Shown: piece by piece, positions 38,260-46,867 of the stretch
Numbering within the stretch: the first letter of the stretch is position 1
Layout: each line of letters starts with the position of its first letter
DNA from: Pseudomonas sp. KK4
GTDB taxonomy: Bacteria > Pseudomonadota > Gammaproteobacteria > Pseudomonadales > Pseudomonadaceae
Length of the DNA stretch: 64,000 nt
Reading direction: 5' to 3'
NCBI RefSeq assembly: GCF_001984065.1
Contig: NZ_LYVP01000004.1
Location: forward strand, 91,841-155,840
Translations under genes and position numbers: made by a program
Notes under the pieces: generated by a model
Told to the model about the DNA's origin: nothing
Seen by the model: only the letters and a program-made list of their open reading frames with translations
Database searches by the model: none

Positions 38260-38562
38260 ATGGGGGCTTTGACGAAAGCTGAGATGGCGGAACGTCTGTA
38301 TGAAGAGCTGGGCCTGAACAAGCGGGAAGCCAAGGAATTGGTCGAACTGTTTTTCGAGGAAATCAGGCACGCTCTTGAAGACAACGAGCAGGTCAAATTG
38401 TCCGGTTTCGGCAATTTCGACCTGCGGGACAAACGCCAGCGGCCTGGCCGCAATCCGAAAACGGGAGAAGAAATCCCGATCACGGCTCGCCGTGTGGTCA
38501 CCTTTCGTCCAGGGCAGAAGTTGAAGGCCCGAGTTGAGGCTTATGCTGGAACCAAGTCATAA
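38260..38562 (+). CDS. ihfA: Integration host factor subunit alpha
   Basis: This 100-residue DNA-bending protein has the HU/IHF fold with the arm motif [20 protein letters not shown] near residues 64-83; the proline near the arm tip intercalates DNA. It starts 3 bases after pheT and overlaps the MerR gene by 20 bases, in the standard gamma-proteobacterial order. Confidence 0.97.
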   Translation: MGALTKAEMAERLYEELGLNKREAKELVELFFEEIRHALEDNEQVKLSGFGNFDLRDKRQRPGRNPKTGEEIPITARRVVTFRPGQKLKARVEAYAGTKS

Positions 38563-38899
38563 CGACGAGCTACCCGTCATCCCAGGCAAACGCTACTTCA
38601 CCATTGGTGAAGTCAGCGAGCTGTGTGCAGTAAAGCCACACGTGCTGCGCTACTGGGAGCAGGAGTTTCCTCAACTCAACCCCGTCAAACGCCGCGGAAA
38701 CCGCCGGTATTATCAGCGCCAGGACGTGCTGATGATCCGGCAGATCCGCGCGCTTCTTTACGATCAAGGTTTCACCATCGGCGGCGCACGCTTGCGTTTG
38801 TCCGGCGATGAAGCCAAAGATGACACTACGCAATACAAGCAAATGATCCGCCAGATGATCGCTGAGCTCGAAGATGTTCTGGTGGTGCTCAAGAAATAA
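38543..38899 (+). CDS. MerR family transcriptional regulator (ihfA-linked)
   Basis: This 118-residue protein has a MerR winged helix-turn-helix (about residues 19-90): [24 protein letters not shown] then [14 protein letters not shown] short helix follows with no cysteine-rich metal-binding loop, so it is not a metal sensor of the MerR/CueR kind. It overlaps ihfA by 20 bases, an arrangement conserved in pseudomonads. Its target is unknown. I start at the ATG at 38543 rather than the TTG nine bases upstream. Confidence 0.88.
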   Translation: MLEPSHNDELPVIPGKRYFTIGEVSELCAVKPHVLRYWEQEFPQLNPVKRRGNRRYYQRQDVLMIRQIRALLYDQGFTIGGARLRLSGDEAKDDTTQYKQMIRQMIAELEDVLVVLKK

Positions 38900-38919
38900 A
38901 AATTACTGCTTTTAAATAC

Positions 38920-38948
38920 TTCCAGTTTTCAAAAGCTTGCGATATATT
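38920..38948 (+). promoter_or_regulatory. Predicted promoter of tRNA-Pro
   Basis: TTCCAG (38920-38925) and TATATT (38943-38948) are 17 bases apart. A GTTCCTC/GAGGAAC hairpin (38956-38975) lies in the transcribed leader before the tRNA. Confidence 0.55.
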
Positions 38949-38991
38949 CTTGAGCGTTCCTCGAGGTTGAGGAACAGATTTCACGCCTAGT

Positions 38992-39068
38992 CGGGGCGTA
39001 GCGCAGTCCGGTAGCGCACTAGCATGGGGTGCTAGGGGTCGAGTGTTCGAATCACTCCGTCCCGACCA
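38992..39068 (+). tRNA. tRNA-Pro (anticodon GGG)
   Basis: The 77-base gene has acceptor stem CGGGGCG/CGTCCCG (one G-T pair), anticodon loop ATGGGGT (GGG, proline), TTCGAAT T-loop and encoded CCA. It follows the ihfA-merR pair, the usual Pseudomonas position. Confidence 0.97.
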
Positions 39069-39075
39069 TATTCCG

Positions 39076-39117
39076 AAAGGGGATCAAGTATTCAGACACT
39101 TGATCCCCTTTCTCGTT
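39076..39117 (+). terminator. Terminator after tRNA-Pro
   Basis: AAAGGGGATCAAGT (39076-39089) pairs perfectly with ACTTGATCCCCTTT (39098-39111), followed by TCTCGTTTT. Confidence 0.88.
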
Positions 39118-39160
39118 TTAGATCAGCGAAACACCTGAAAAGCGGCAACCTCAGTATCAT

Positions 39161-40030
39161 TCAAACCCCAAAAACCTCCCCAAGCACCACCTCCAACCCC
39201 TTAGGCTCCCTCTCCAACAACCCCTCAAGCGCATCACTCCCCTGATCAAACCCTCCTTTCTCAATCGCCCCACACCAACCATTGATAAACTTCGCCAGTG
39301 CCGTCGGCCAGCCTTCACTTTCACGGGCACTGATAAAAGCTTCGGCCGTAATGGGCTGATAACCAACCGACTTCCCCGTCATCCGCGAAAAAGCCTCTGC
39401 GATGTCCTGAAACGACCAGGTTTGCCCGCCGCTCAGCAGATAGCTACGGTTTTCATAACCCGCCTCGGTGAGCAATGCGGCGCCGGCCTCGGCCAGTTCG
39501 GCGAAGGTGACGATTCCCATCCGGCCTTGACCTGCGGGAGCGCTGAAGCCTGCTTTTGCCGCATGGGCCCCCATGAGAAACGGCAGATCGTTGGCGTACA
39601 ACGGATGTTGAACGATGGTGTAGGTCATCCCCGATTTCTCAAGCAGTCGCTCTGTAGCGATGTCGCTCTCGGTCACTCCCTCAATCGGGGCCCGTTCATC
39701 GTTGAGCCGTTGAATGCTGGTGTAAATCACATGACGAACACCCGCCCTGCCCGCAGCGACGATGGCGTTTTTATGTTGTGTCACGCGATCGCTGAAGGCG
39801 ACGGCCGAGACCAGGTAGATCTTCTCGATACCTTCGAAAGCGGCCACCAGCGAGTCGTAATCGGTGTAGTCGCCGTAACGCACGTCGACTCCCAGTGCCG
39901 CCAGAGGCGCTGCCTTGTCGACATCCCGCGCCATTGCCGCAACCTCGGTTGCAGGGATTTTCTGTAGCAGTGCGCGCACGACAGCATTGCCCAATCTGCC
40001 TGTCGCGCCAGTAACCAGAATTTTTGCCAT
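39161..40030 (-). CDS. NmrA/QorB-type NAD(P)H-dependent quinone reductase
   Basis: This 289-residue protein has an atypical SDR fold with the cofactor loop ILVTGATGRLGNAVV near residue 4 and no Tyr-x3-Lys catalytic pair, as in NmrA and QorB proteins. QorB-type enzymes reduce quinones; others only sense NADP(H). ATG at 40030 places the loop at the N-terminus. It is divergent from a LysR regulator, which probably controls it. The 3' end is locally richer in rare codons. Confidence 0.8.
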   Translation of the reverse strand: MAKILVTGATGRLGNAVVRALLQKIPATEVAAMARDVDKAAPLAALGVDVRYGDYTDYDSLVAAFEGIEKIYLVSAVAFSDRVTQHKNAIVAAGRAGVRHVIYTSIQRLNDERAPIEGVTESDIATERLLEKSGMTYTIVQHPLYANDLPFLMGAHAAKAGFSAPAGQGRMGIVTFAELAEAGAALLTEAGYENRSYLLSGGQTWSFQDIAEAFSRMTGKSVGYQPITAEAFISARESEGWPTALAKFINGWCGAIEKGGFDQGSDALEGLLEREPKGLEVVLGEVFGV

Positions 40031-40107
40031 GAGACTTTGCTTTCCAATCATAAAGAGCCGGGAGGCCCCATCATGATCAAACCATCAAGGATAAATTAGT
40101 CAGTAAT

Positions 40108-40121
40108 AGGTAGAATTACCT
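40108..40121. promoter_or_regulatory. Inverted repeat in the divergent qorB-like/LysR promoter
   Basis: AGGTA-GAAT-TACCT lies 23 bases before the LysR start and about 78 bases upstream of the divergent gene, where a LysR-type regulator would bind to control both. Arms are short, so confidence is limited. Confidence 0.4.
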
Positions 40122-40144
40122 TCAACCAAAAGTTGGAGGTGGGC

Positions 40145-41065
40145 ATGGAAACCCTGGGGAATCTGGAGTCATTTGTCCGCGCCGCGCAGGCGAACAGTTT
40201 TTCCGAAGCCGCGCGCAGGATGGGGATTTCCGCTGCCGCGGTGAGTAAAAACGTGGCGCGTCTTGAAGCCAACCTGGGCATTCGACTGTTCCAGCGCAGC
40301 ACCCGCAGCCTGACCCTCACGGAGGCCGGAGAGAGGTTCTACCTTCAGGTCGCCGGCGGTCTTGAGACCATCCAGGGCGCCATCGCTCAGATTGGCGTGA
40401 CCCGTGAAATACCGGCAGGGCGATTACGGGTGAATATGTCGCCCTCGTTTGCCTACGATTACGCATTGCCGCTGCTCAAGACCTTCAGGCAGCGTTACCC
40501 CGCCGTGGTGCCGGACTGGCATCTGGAGATCCGTCGCGTCGATCTGATTGGCGACGGTTTCGACGTGGCCATAGGTGGCGGTATGGAGTTGTCACCGGGT
40601 GTCGTGGCACGGGAACTGACCAAGCTTCATCTCGTGGCGGTTGCAGCTCCGTCGTGGCTGGAGGGCAAGACGCTCCCCACGGTTCCCAGCGATCTGCAGG
40701 GGCTGGACGGCGTCGTGATGCGTTCGACCCATTCCGGACGCGTGCTCAACTGGACGATGCGTGACGCAGGGGAAGGGCGCTTCGACCTCTCACTAAATCC
40801 CACAGCCATCATGAACGACCCAGAGGCATTATGCAGTTGCGTGGTCATGGGGTTGGGGGTCGGGCTCGTCCCCATGGAGCGCGCGTGGCCTTGGTTGCAG
40901 CGCGGCGAGCTGATTCGATTGTTGCCTGACTGGTACGTGGATCTGGGCGTCTTCTCGATTTACTTCTCATCGCGCAAAGCGCTGCCGGCCAAAACCCGAG
41001 TGTTCGTGGATTTCATGTTGGAGCATTTTCAGAGAGAGCCTCGCGAGCGCTTCCGTGCCGATTGA
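40145..41065 (+). CDS. LysR family transcriptional regulator
   Basis: This 306-residue protein has an N-terminal winged helix-turn-helix (about 1-60; FSEAARRMGISAAAVSKNVARLE) and a C-terminal substrate-binding domain of the CrgA-like group (SPGVVARELTKLHLVAVAAPSWL). ATG at 40145 follows TTGGAGGTGGGC. It is divergent from the quinone-reductase-like gene, its most likely target; the inducer is unknown. Confidence 0.88.
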   Translation: METLGNLESFVRAAQANSFSEAARRMGISAAAVSKNVARLEANLGIRLFQRSTRSLTLTEAGERFYLQVAGGLETIQGAIAQIGVTREIPAGRLRVNMSPSFAYDYALPLLKTFRQRYPAVVPDWHLEIRRVDLIGDGFDVAIGGGMELSPGVVARELTKLHLVAVAAPSWLEGKTLPTVPSDLQGLDGVVMRSTHSGRVLNWTMRDAGEGRFDLSLNPTAIMNDPEALCSCVVMGLGVGLVPMERAWPWLQRGELIRLLPDWYVDLGVFSIYFSSRKALPAKTRVFVDFMLEHFQREPRERFRAD

Positions 41066-41188
41066 ACGCTGGGGCAATTGAGCCAGCAGCATAGGCGCCA
41101 CACGCCGCAATTGCGCTTTGCTGGCTCCGGCCTTGGCTTGCTGGCCACGCTGTTTCTGAAGTGGCCGGACCTGCCGCCCTGCAATCCC

Positions 41189-42727
41189 TTAGATCGACGC
41201 CCCCGCATCCAGCGCGGCAAGCAGCCTTTGACCCCGCTGCCAGAGCGCCTGCTGCTTCGCTTGCGGCATACGATCAAGATTTTTGTAAACCATCCCCATG
41301 CGCTGATTGCCACGCAGCAACTCGCCATGGCGCATCACAAAATGCCAGTAAAGGGCATTGAAGGGGCAGGCATCGTCGGTGGTGCTTTCGCTGACCTTGT
41401 ACGCGCAGTCCTTACAGTAATCAGACATGCGTTTGATGTACTGGCCGCTGGCGCAGTAAGGCTTCGAACCCAGGTACCCGCCATCGGCATGCATGACCAT
41501 GCCCAGGGTGTTGGGCAGTTCTACCCAATCAAAAGCATCCATATAGATCGCCAGGTACCACTCACAAATCTGGCTCGGCGCCACGCCAGCCAACAGCGCG
41601 AAGTTGCCCGTCACCATCAGCCGCTGGATATGGTGGGCGTAGGCATGTTTCAGACTCTGGCCGATAGCCTGACGCATGCAGTTCATCTGCGTCTGGCCCG
41701 TCCAGTAGAATTCCGGCAGCGGCCTGCTGTTGCCCAAGGCGTTGCCGTCGGCGTAGTCGGGCATTTTCAGCCAATAGACCCCTCGCACATATTCACGCCA
41801 GCCGATCAACTGCCGAATGAATCCCTCAGCCGCATTCAGGGCAATACGACCCGACCAGTAAGCCGCCTCCACATCACTGCACAACTGGCGCAAGTCCAGC
41901 AGCCCGATATTCAGGGCTGCGCTGATCCGCGCGTGAAAAAGAAAGGGTTCGTCGCTGGCCATGGCGTCCTGATAGTCGCCGAATCCGGCCAGGCCATAGT
42001 CCAGGAAGTACTCCCACAGCACCTGGGCATCGGCATGGGTGACCGGATAATTGAAGTCATCCAGCGTGCCGTAGTGGTTGCTGAAACGTTCTCTGACCAG
42101 GTCGAGAACTGGCCGGGTGATTGAATCCTCGCAAAAGCGCAGCGGGTAGGGCGCCTTGACGCCTTTGGGCAGGGCCTTGCGGTTTTCGGCATCAAAGTTC
42201 CAGGCACCGCCCACGGGAGTGCCGTCGCCATTGAGCAGCAACCCGCTCTTGCGCCGCATCTCACGGTAGAAAAATTCCATGCGCAGTTGCTTTTTGTCTT
42301 TCGCCCAGGCAGCAAACTCGCCGCGGTCGCAGAGAAAACGACTATCGGCGTGCCACTGGATCGGCAAGCCGCAGTCGCGGATCGACTGTTCCAGGCGCCA
42401 GTCACCGCACTCGGTCAGGTGCACCGTCCGGGGCTGCATCAGGTCGTGCCATCGTCGCAGTTCGCCCGGCACTGAGCCGCTGTTGTGCGGATCGTCGAGG
42501 GCGACGTACCGGACCCGGATGCCACGCTGCTGCAGTGCTTGAGCAAAATGGCGCATCGCACTGAAGACCAGCACGATTTTTTGCGGATGGTGCTGTACAT
42601 GGGTGGCCTCCTCCATGACCTCCACCAGCAACACCGTATCGTGCTCGCTATCAAGATCCTTCAAGGAGGCCAGGTCAAAGGACAACTGGTCACCCAGAAC
42701 CAGGCACAGCCGCCGGGTCTTTTTCAT
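41189..42727 (-). CDS. phrB: Bacterial (6-4) photolyase, Fe-S type
   Basis: This 512-residue flavoprotein repairs UV-made (6-4) photoproducts using light. It belongs to the FeS-BCP/CryPro branch: an N-terminal chromophore domain (LVLGDQLS near residue 9) and a C-terminal FAD and DNA domain. Counting from the start, cysteines fall at 350, 438, 441 and 454, the positions of the 4Fe-4S ligands of Agrobacterium PhrB. The DUF3833 gene lies 16 bases upstream, and the pair is preceded by a LitR-type box, so light-induced expression is predicted. Confidence 0.92.
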   Translation of the reverse strand: MKKTRRLCLVLGDQLSFDLASLKDLDSEHDTVLLVEVMEEATHVQHHPQKIVLVFSAMRHFAQALQQRGIRVRYVALDDPHNSGSVPGELRRWHDLMQPRTVHLTECGDWRLEQSIRDCGLPIQWHADSRFLCDRGEFAAWAKDKKQLRMEFFYREMRRKSGLLLNGDGTPVGGAWNFDAENRKALPKGVKAPYPLRFCEDSITRPVLDLVRERFSNHYGTLDDFNYPVTHADAQVLWEYFLDYGLAGFGDYQDAMASDEPFLFHARISAALNIGLLDLRQLCSDVEAAYWSGRIALNAAEGFIRQLIGWREYVRGVYWLKMPDYADGNALGNSRPLPEFYWTGQTQMNCMRQAIGQSLKHAYAHHIQRLMVTGNFALLAGVAPSQICEWYLAIYMDAFDWVELPNTLGMVMHADGGYLGSKPYCASGQYIKRMSDYCKDCAYKVSESTTDDACPFNALYWHFVMRHGELLRGNQRMGMVYKNLDRMPQAKQQALWQRGQRLLAALDAGASI

Positions 42728-42743
42728 AGTAAAAACGCCCGCG

Positions 42744-43277
42744 TCACGGGGCAGCCTGCCGGCGGAAAAACAACGTCACCTGGCCCACTTCGACGCCAAA
42801 CTTGGACATGCTGGTGCGATTGATCAAGGTGTCCTCGTCCATCAGGTACATCCAGTCGTCCATGGTGACCTCGTACGTGGAGTCATCAACGGGCAGGTTC
42901 AGGCGATACAGCCAATGAATGGCGTTGCCCGCTATCTCTCCCTTTGCCTCGCCGACAACATCACCCGCACGGCCACGCCATTTGTTCGGCCCGTCCGGCG
43001 TGAGTGTCCAGACACGATGCTGGCGCGTGCCGTCGCTGTAGAGGAATCGCTCGTCCAGGATCAAATCGTTGCCCTGGCGACGACTTTCAATGTTGACCTC
43101 GAAACGTTTTGTCACCTCACCCGAGCGCTTCTGGAAGATGCCCCAGGCTTTCACCGGCTTGCTGAAAAAATGCTCCAGATTCAAGGTCGGCTGCTGATCC
43201 GCGTAGCGGCCGACATCGACGTTTCCACAGCTGGATACGCTGAGCACCAGCGCCAGTAGAGCCAGAAGACGTTTCAT
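42744..43277 (-). CDS. DUF3833 family lipoprotein
   Basis: This 177-residue protein has a lipoprotein signal with lipobox SVSSC (Cys near residue 17) and matches DUF3833, a beta-rich family of unknown function often found beside photolyase and cyclopropane fatty acid genes. DDWMYLMDEDTLINRTSMSKFG near the C-terminus is the family signature. It is the first gene of the phrB operon and is predicted to sit in the outer membrane. Confidence 0.87.
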   Translation of the reverse strand: MKRLLALLALVLSVSSCGNVDVGRYADQQPTLNLEHFFSKPVKAWGIFQKRSGEVTKRFEVNIESRRQGNDLILDERFLYSDGTRQHRVWTLTPDGPNKWRGRAGDVVGEAKGEIAGNAIHWLYRLNLPVDDSTYEVTMDDWMYLMDEDTLINRTSMSKFGVEVGQVTLFFRRQAAP

Positions 43278-43324
43278 TGCCTTTCTCCCTGATTGAGCGG
43301 CTTGTCTTGTCTGGACTCAATATT

Positions 43325-43348
43325 TGTACAAGAAATTCGTTTTGTATA
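43325..43348 (-). promoter_or_regulatory. LitR-type light-response box upstream of DUF3833-phrB
   Basis: On the minus strand TATACA-N12-TGTACA fits the consensus T(G/A)TACA-N12-TGTA(C/T)A that I recall for class II LitR (B12-dependent, MerR family) sites in Pseudomonas putida, with all fixed positions matching. It ends 48 bases before the DUF3833 ATG. Confidence 0.65.
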
Positions 43349-43390
43349 GGTTTTTGCTCGACCGGCGGTAAAAATCCTGCGTGAACAGGC

Positions 43391-43428
43391 AAAAAAAGGC
43401 CTCGTCTGCATGCCAATCAGACGAGGCC
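43391..43428 (-). terminator. Terminator of the OprD porin gene
   Basis: On the minus strand GGCCTCGTCTG pairs perfectly with CAGACGAGGCC across nine bases and is followed by a seven-base T-run, 20 bases after the porin stop. Confidence 0.9.
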
Positions 43429-43447
43429 CTGCGCACCTCAAATCGGT

Positions 43448-44743
43448 TTACAAAAGCGAGATCGGATAGCTGATAAACAGCCGATTCTCATCGAACTCGT
43501 TGGCGCTGAAGGTTTTGCGGATACTGGAGTTGCGCCATTTGACGCTGAGATTTTTCAAGGCGCCGGACTGAATCACATAGGCCAACTCCGATTCACGGCC
43601 CCACTCTTTGCCATCGGTGATGGCGCCGGAGTGCACGTTATCGCCGCTCAGGTAACGGTTCATCATGGTCAGGCCGGGAATGCCGACGGCGACGAAGTTG
43701 AAGTCGTGACGCACCTGCCAGGAATGTTCCTGTGCGTTGTCGAAACTGGAGTTGTAGCTGTCGTTGGCCAGCGTACCGCCACTGGCGCCGTTGACGCGCA
43801 TCCAGGCGGTGTCGCCGGTGAGTTTCTGCAAGCCGACATAGAAAGTGTTACCGCCCACTTTCGCAGAGAACAGGCCGAACGCGGTCTTGTTGTCCAGGTC
43901 GCCGGCGAGGCTGGCGCCGTTTTCCTTGCCGGTGAAAAAGCCCAGGTTGGCGCCCAGCGTCCAGTCACCCACCGGTTGGCTGTGACTGAGGCTGAAGTAT
44001 TGCTGCTGGTAGATATCCTTGAGTTCGTCGTACCACAGCCCGACGGTGGTGCGCTTTTCGTTGAAGTTATATTCACCACCGCCGAAATTGAACCGGTCGG
44101 AGGTGAAGGCGGCTTTGCCGTTCATGGACATGTCTTCCATGCTGGCATCGTTGCGCGGGCTGTTCTGGCGGATCTGCCCGCCATAGAGCGTCAGCCCGTT
44201 GATCTCCTGGGAGGTGACCTGCGCGCCACGAAACGTCTGCGGCAACGAGCGACCATCGTCCGAGCGCAGGATCGGCAAGGTGCTGACCCATTCCCCGACC
44301 TTGACCACCGTTTTCGAGACCTTGGCCTTGGCGGCAACCCCGAGCCGTCCGAAGTTGTCGGCGGGGCGTCCGTCATCATGCACCGGCAGCAGTTGAGTCC
44401 CGCCGGTGCCTTTACCGCCATCGAGTTTTTGCGAGTACAGCCCCAGCACATCGACGCCAAAACCGACCACGCCAGGGGTGTAGCCGGAGCGGGCATCGAG
44501 GATGAAGTTCTGCGTCCACTCCTCAGCCTTGCCCTGGGGCGCAGTGCTGCTGGGATAAGCCGGATTGACGAAGTTGCGGTTGAAGTAAGCATTGCGCAGG
44601 TTCAGCGTGGCACTGGCACCCTCGAGGAAACCGCTGTTTTCATCGGCCTGGGCAACGGCAATCTGCCCCGTGCCGAGCGCCAGGGCCAGGCTGATCAGTG
44701 AGCGGCTCACGGGTACGTTGCGGTGTAATCGAGTGGGATGCAT
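43448..44743 (-). CDS. OprD family outer membrane porin
   Basis: This 431-residue protein has a signal peptide (about residues 1-34, ending AQA) and an 18-strand OprD-type barrel, starting FLEGASATLNLRNAYFNRNF and ending in a hydrophobic strand (LFISYPISLL). OprD porins take up small carboxylates or amino acids. Co-location with aroQ and an MHS transporter suggests quinate or shikimate. Start at 44743 is chosen for the signal peptide. A perfect AAnAAYAA motif lies 20 bases before it. Confidence 0.9.
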   Translation of the reverse strand: MHPTRLHRNVPVSRSLISLALALGTGQIAVAQADENSGFLEGASATLNLRNAYFNRNFVNPAYPSSTAPQGKAEEWTQNFILDARSGYTPGVVGFGVDVLGLYSQKLDGGKGTGGTQLLPVHDDGRPADNFGRLGVAAKAKVSKTVVKVGEWVSTLPILRSDDGRSLPQTFRGAQVTSQEINGLTLYGGQIRQNSPRNDASMEDMSMNGKAAFTSDRFNFGGGEYNFNEKRTTVGLWYDELKDIYQQQYFSLSHSQPVGDWTLGANLGFFTGKENGASLAGDLDNKTAFGLFSAKVGGNTFYVGLQKLTGDTAWMRVNGASGGTLANDSYNSSFDNAQEHSWQVRHDFNFVAVGIPGLTMMNRYLSGDNVHSGAITDGKEWGRESELAYVIQSGALKNLSVKWRNSSIRKTFSANEFDENRLFISYPISLL

Positions 44744-44876
44744 ATCAAGTTTCTCGTCGTGATTTATTGTTTTTTTTAAGTGCACTGATGAGGTCTGCAC
44801 CTGAATGTCAGGCGCAGGCGGTCCTGGCAAAGCATCTGCCGAGAAACCGCCGTGTAAGCGTTTAGCGAAGGGGGTG

Positions 44877-45332
44877 TTAGTGTTGGGGCACCTGGCGACG
44901 CAGCAGGTCATTGATCGCTCTGACGGCCAGCGGATAACCCTCGGCACCCATGCCGCAGATCACCGAATCGACCACCCCGGACATGATCGAGTGACGATGC
45001 AGTTCGTCCCGCGCGTGGATGTTCGACAGGTGCAGTTCAATCAACGGCGCGTCGATCAACTTCAGGGCATCCAGAACCGGGATCGAATGAAACGAAAAGC
45101 CCGCCGGGTTGATGATCAGGGCGGCGCCTTGCTCGAAGGCTTCCTGAATCCAGTCGACCATCACGCCTTCGTGATTGGTCTGGCGAAAATCGCAGGCCAG
45201 GCCAAGCTCCTCGGCCAGCGACAGGCAGCTTTGGCGGATCTGGTCGAGGGTGGTGTGGCCATAGATGTGCGGCTCACGGCGACCCAGCAGGTTCAGGTTG
45301 GGGCCGTTGAGGATGAAGACAGTGCGGTTCAT
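44877..45332 (-). CDS. aroQ: Type II 3-dehydroquinate dehydratase
   Basis: This 151-residue enzyme interconverts 3-dehydroquinate and 3-dehydroshikimate. NGPNLNLLGRREPHIYG near residue 9 holds the catalytic Tyr, and IELHLSNIHARDELHRHS near 97 the catalytic His and binding Arg. INPAGFSFHS replaces the more common INPAAYTHTS, as in catabolic paralogs. It lies between a porin and a transporter, so it probably serves quinate breakdown rather than aromatic amino acid synthesis. It starts 15 bases after the transporter gene ends. Confidence 0.9.
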   Translation of the reverse strand: MNRTVFILNGPNLNLLGRREPHIYGHTTLDQIRQSCLSLAEELGLACDFRQTNHEGVMVDWIQEAFEQGAALIINPAGFSFHSIPVLDALKLIDAPLIELHLSNIHARDELHRHSIMSGVVDSVICGMGAEGYPLAVRAINDLLRRQVPQH

Positions 45333-45347
45333 GGTCGTCCTGCTGCG

Positions 45348-46718
45348 TTATTTGGAAAGAAGGGCGGTGGTGCTGGCATCGACTGCGTCCGGCGCGGCGA
45401 CAGCGTTGAGGTCGATGCCTTTGGTTTCCGGCCCGATAAGGATCATCGCCAGAGAGATCAGGTTGATCACTGCGCACAGGGTCACCAGGGGCCATGGCGA
45501 GTTGTTCGACTGACTCATCAGCCACACCGCGATCATCGGCATCGGGCCGCCGATCACCAGGTTGGCGCCGGTGTAGGCCAGGGCCGAGCCGGAGTAACGA
45601 ACCTGGGTCGGGAAGGCTTCGGCAAACGCCACCGGTTGAATACCGCTCTGGAACTGAGTGAACCCCAGGAACAGGCCCATGATGGCCATGATCGCGGTGA
45701 CGTTCAGGGTGTTGAGGATCGGGAAGTAGACGAACAGGATCAGCAAGGTCATGCACGAACCCAGCGCCAATGCCTTTTTACGGCCCCAGCGGTCCGACAG
45801 ATAACCACCGCCCAGCGCACCGAAAATCGCGCAGACGTTGGCCACCATCAGCGACATGAAGCCGGTCGACTGGCTGAAACCCAAGTGCTTGGTCAGGTAG
45901 CTGAGGGAAAAAATCACGATCAGATAGAACAGTGCAGCGGGCGAGCAGAAGAACAGCATCAGGCGCAGGATGGTTTTGTAGTGGCCGCCCAGCGCAGACT
46001 TGAGCGGGCTCTTTTCCTGCTTGACCGGGGTCTTTTTCAAGGCGACGAAGGCCGGGGTTTCATCGACTTTCAGGCGGATGAAAATCGCCACCACCACCAG
46101 CACGAAGCTCATGAGGAAGGGGATTCGCCAGCCAAAACTTTCGAATTGCTCGCTCGAAAGCGTCGCGGCCAGGCCCATCAACACGCCGTTGGCCAATATC
46201 TGACTGAGCGGTGAGCACAGGCCCAGCATGCCGGAATAACGCCCGCGGCGATCGGGGGAGGCGTGTTCCAGCGCCATCAGTTGCGCCCCGGTGGACTCAC
46301 CCCCCAGCGCGAAGCCTTGAATGATCCGCAGCAGCACCAGAAGGATCGGCGCCCAGATGCCCACCTGGCCGTACGTGGGCAGCAAGCCCATCAGCACCGA
46401 CGCCAGGCCCATCATGGTCACGGTGGCCAGCATCAGGTTGCGTCGACCGAGTTTGTCGCCCAGATAACCGCAGGTGATGGCGCCCAAAGGCCGTGCAGCC
46501 AGGCCGACACCGAAGGTTGCCAGCGAAGCCAGCAGGCCGGCGGTGGGTTCCATGGCGGGGAAAAACAGCTTGGGCAGAATGGTCGCCGACACGGCGCCAT
46601 ACAGCGTGAAATCGAACCATTCCAGGGCGGTGCCAATGGTGGCGGCCGTGACCGCCTTGCGAGGCATGCGCAAATCATGAGTATCGTTGCTGGTCGTGCT
46701 CATAAAGGTGCTCGTCAT
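45348..46718 (-). CDS. MHS family MFS transporter, probably quinate/shikimate
   Basis: This transporter of about 456 residues has 12 membrane helices and the metabolite:H+ symporter motifs GTALEWFDFTLYGA near residue 28, GYLGDKLGRRN near 82, RIIQGFALGGE near 128 and GGYLSDRWGRKKAL near 284. Substrate is inferred from the neighbouring dehydroquinate dehydratase. Starts at 46745, 46718 and 46703 are all in frame; I choose 46718 because an AAnAAYAA motif abuts it, but no good ribosome site distinguishes them. Confidence 0.88.
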   Translation of the reverse strand: MTSTFMSTTSNDTHDLRMPRKAVTAATIGTALEWFDFTLYGAVSATILPKLFFPAMEPTAGLLASLATFGVGLAARPLGAITCGYLGDKLGRRNLMLATVTMMGLASVLMGLLPTYGQVGIWAPILLVLLRIIQGFALGGESTGAQLMALEHASPDRRGRYSGMLGLCSPLSQILANGVLMGLAATLSSEQFESFGWRIPFLMSFVLVVVAIFIRLKVDETPAFVALKKTPVKQEKSPLKSALGGHYKTILRLMLFFCSPAALFYLIVIFSLSYLTKHLGFSQSTGFMSLMVANVCAIFGALGGGYLSDRWGRKKALALGSCMTLLILFVYFPILNTLNVTAIMAIMGLFLGFTQFQSGIQPVAFAEAFPTQVRYSGSALAYTGANLVIGGPMPMIAVWLMSQSNNSPWPLVTLCAVINLISLAMILIGPETKGIDLNAVAAPDAVDASTTALLSK

Positions 46719-46725
46719 TGTTTTT
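46718..46725 (-). promoter_or_regulatory. Crc/Hfq-type CA motif at the transporter start
   Basis: On the minus strand AAAAACAA matches AAnAAYAA perfectly and overlaps the proposed ATG, a position where Hfq/Crc would block translation. Confidence 0.5.
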
Positions 46726-46840
46726 ATGGTTATGAGGATTCGCATGATCCCGCTTGGAAAAAGCCTGGGCGGGATTCGTCGAAGTCAGTAGACGTTAACC
46801 GATCCTGCTTGCAGAATAATTATCGAAATCTGCACAAATG

Positions 46841-46857
46841 CATAAGCCAACCTTATG
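46841..46857. promoter_or_regulatory. LysR-type operator (T-N11-A) in the divergent transporter/LysR promoter
   Basis: CATAAG-N5-CTTATG is a perfect inverted repeat containing a T-N11-A core, 10 bases before the LysR start codon and between it and the divergent transporter gene. Confidence 0.6.
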
Positions 46858-46867
46858 AGTATGTTTT

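Noticed and set aside
44805..46214. 469-codon ORF antisense to aroQ and the transporter
   Set aside because: Composition (Gln/His/Arg-rich) and position show it is a shadow of two real genes.
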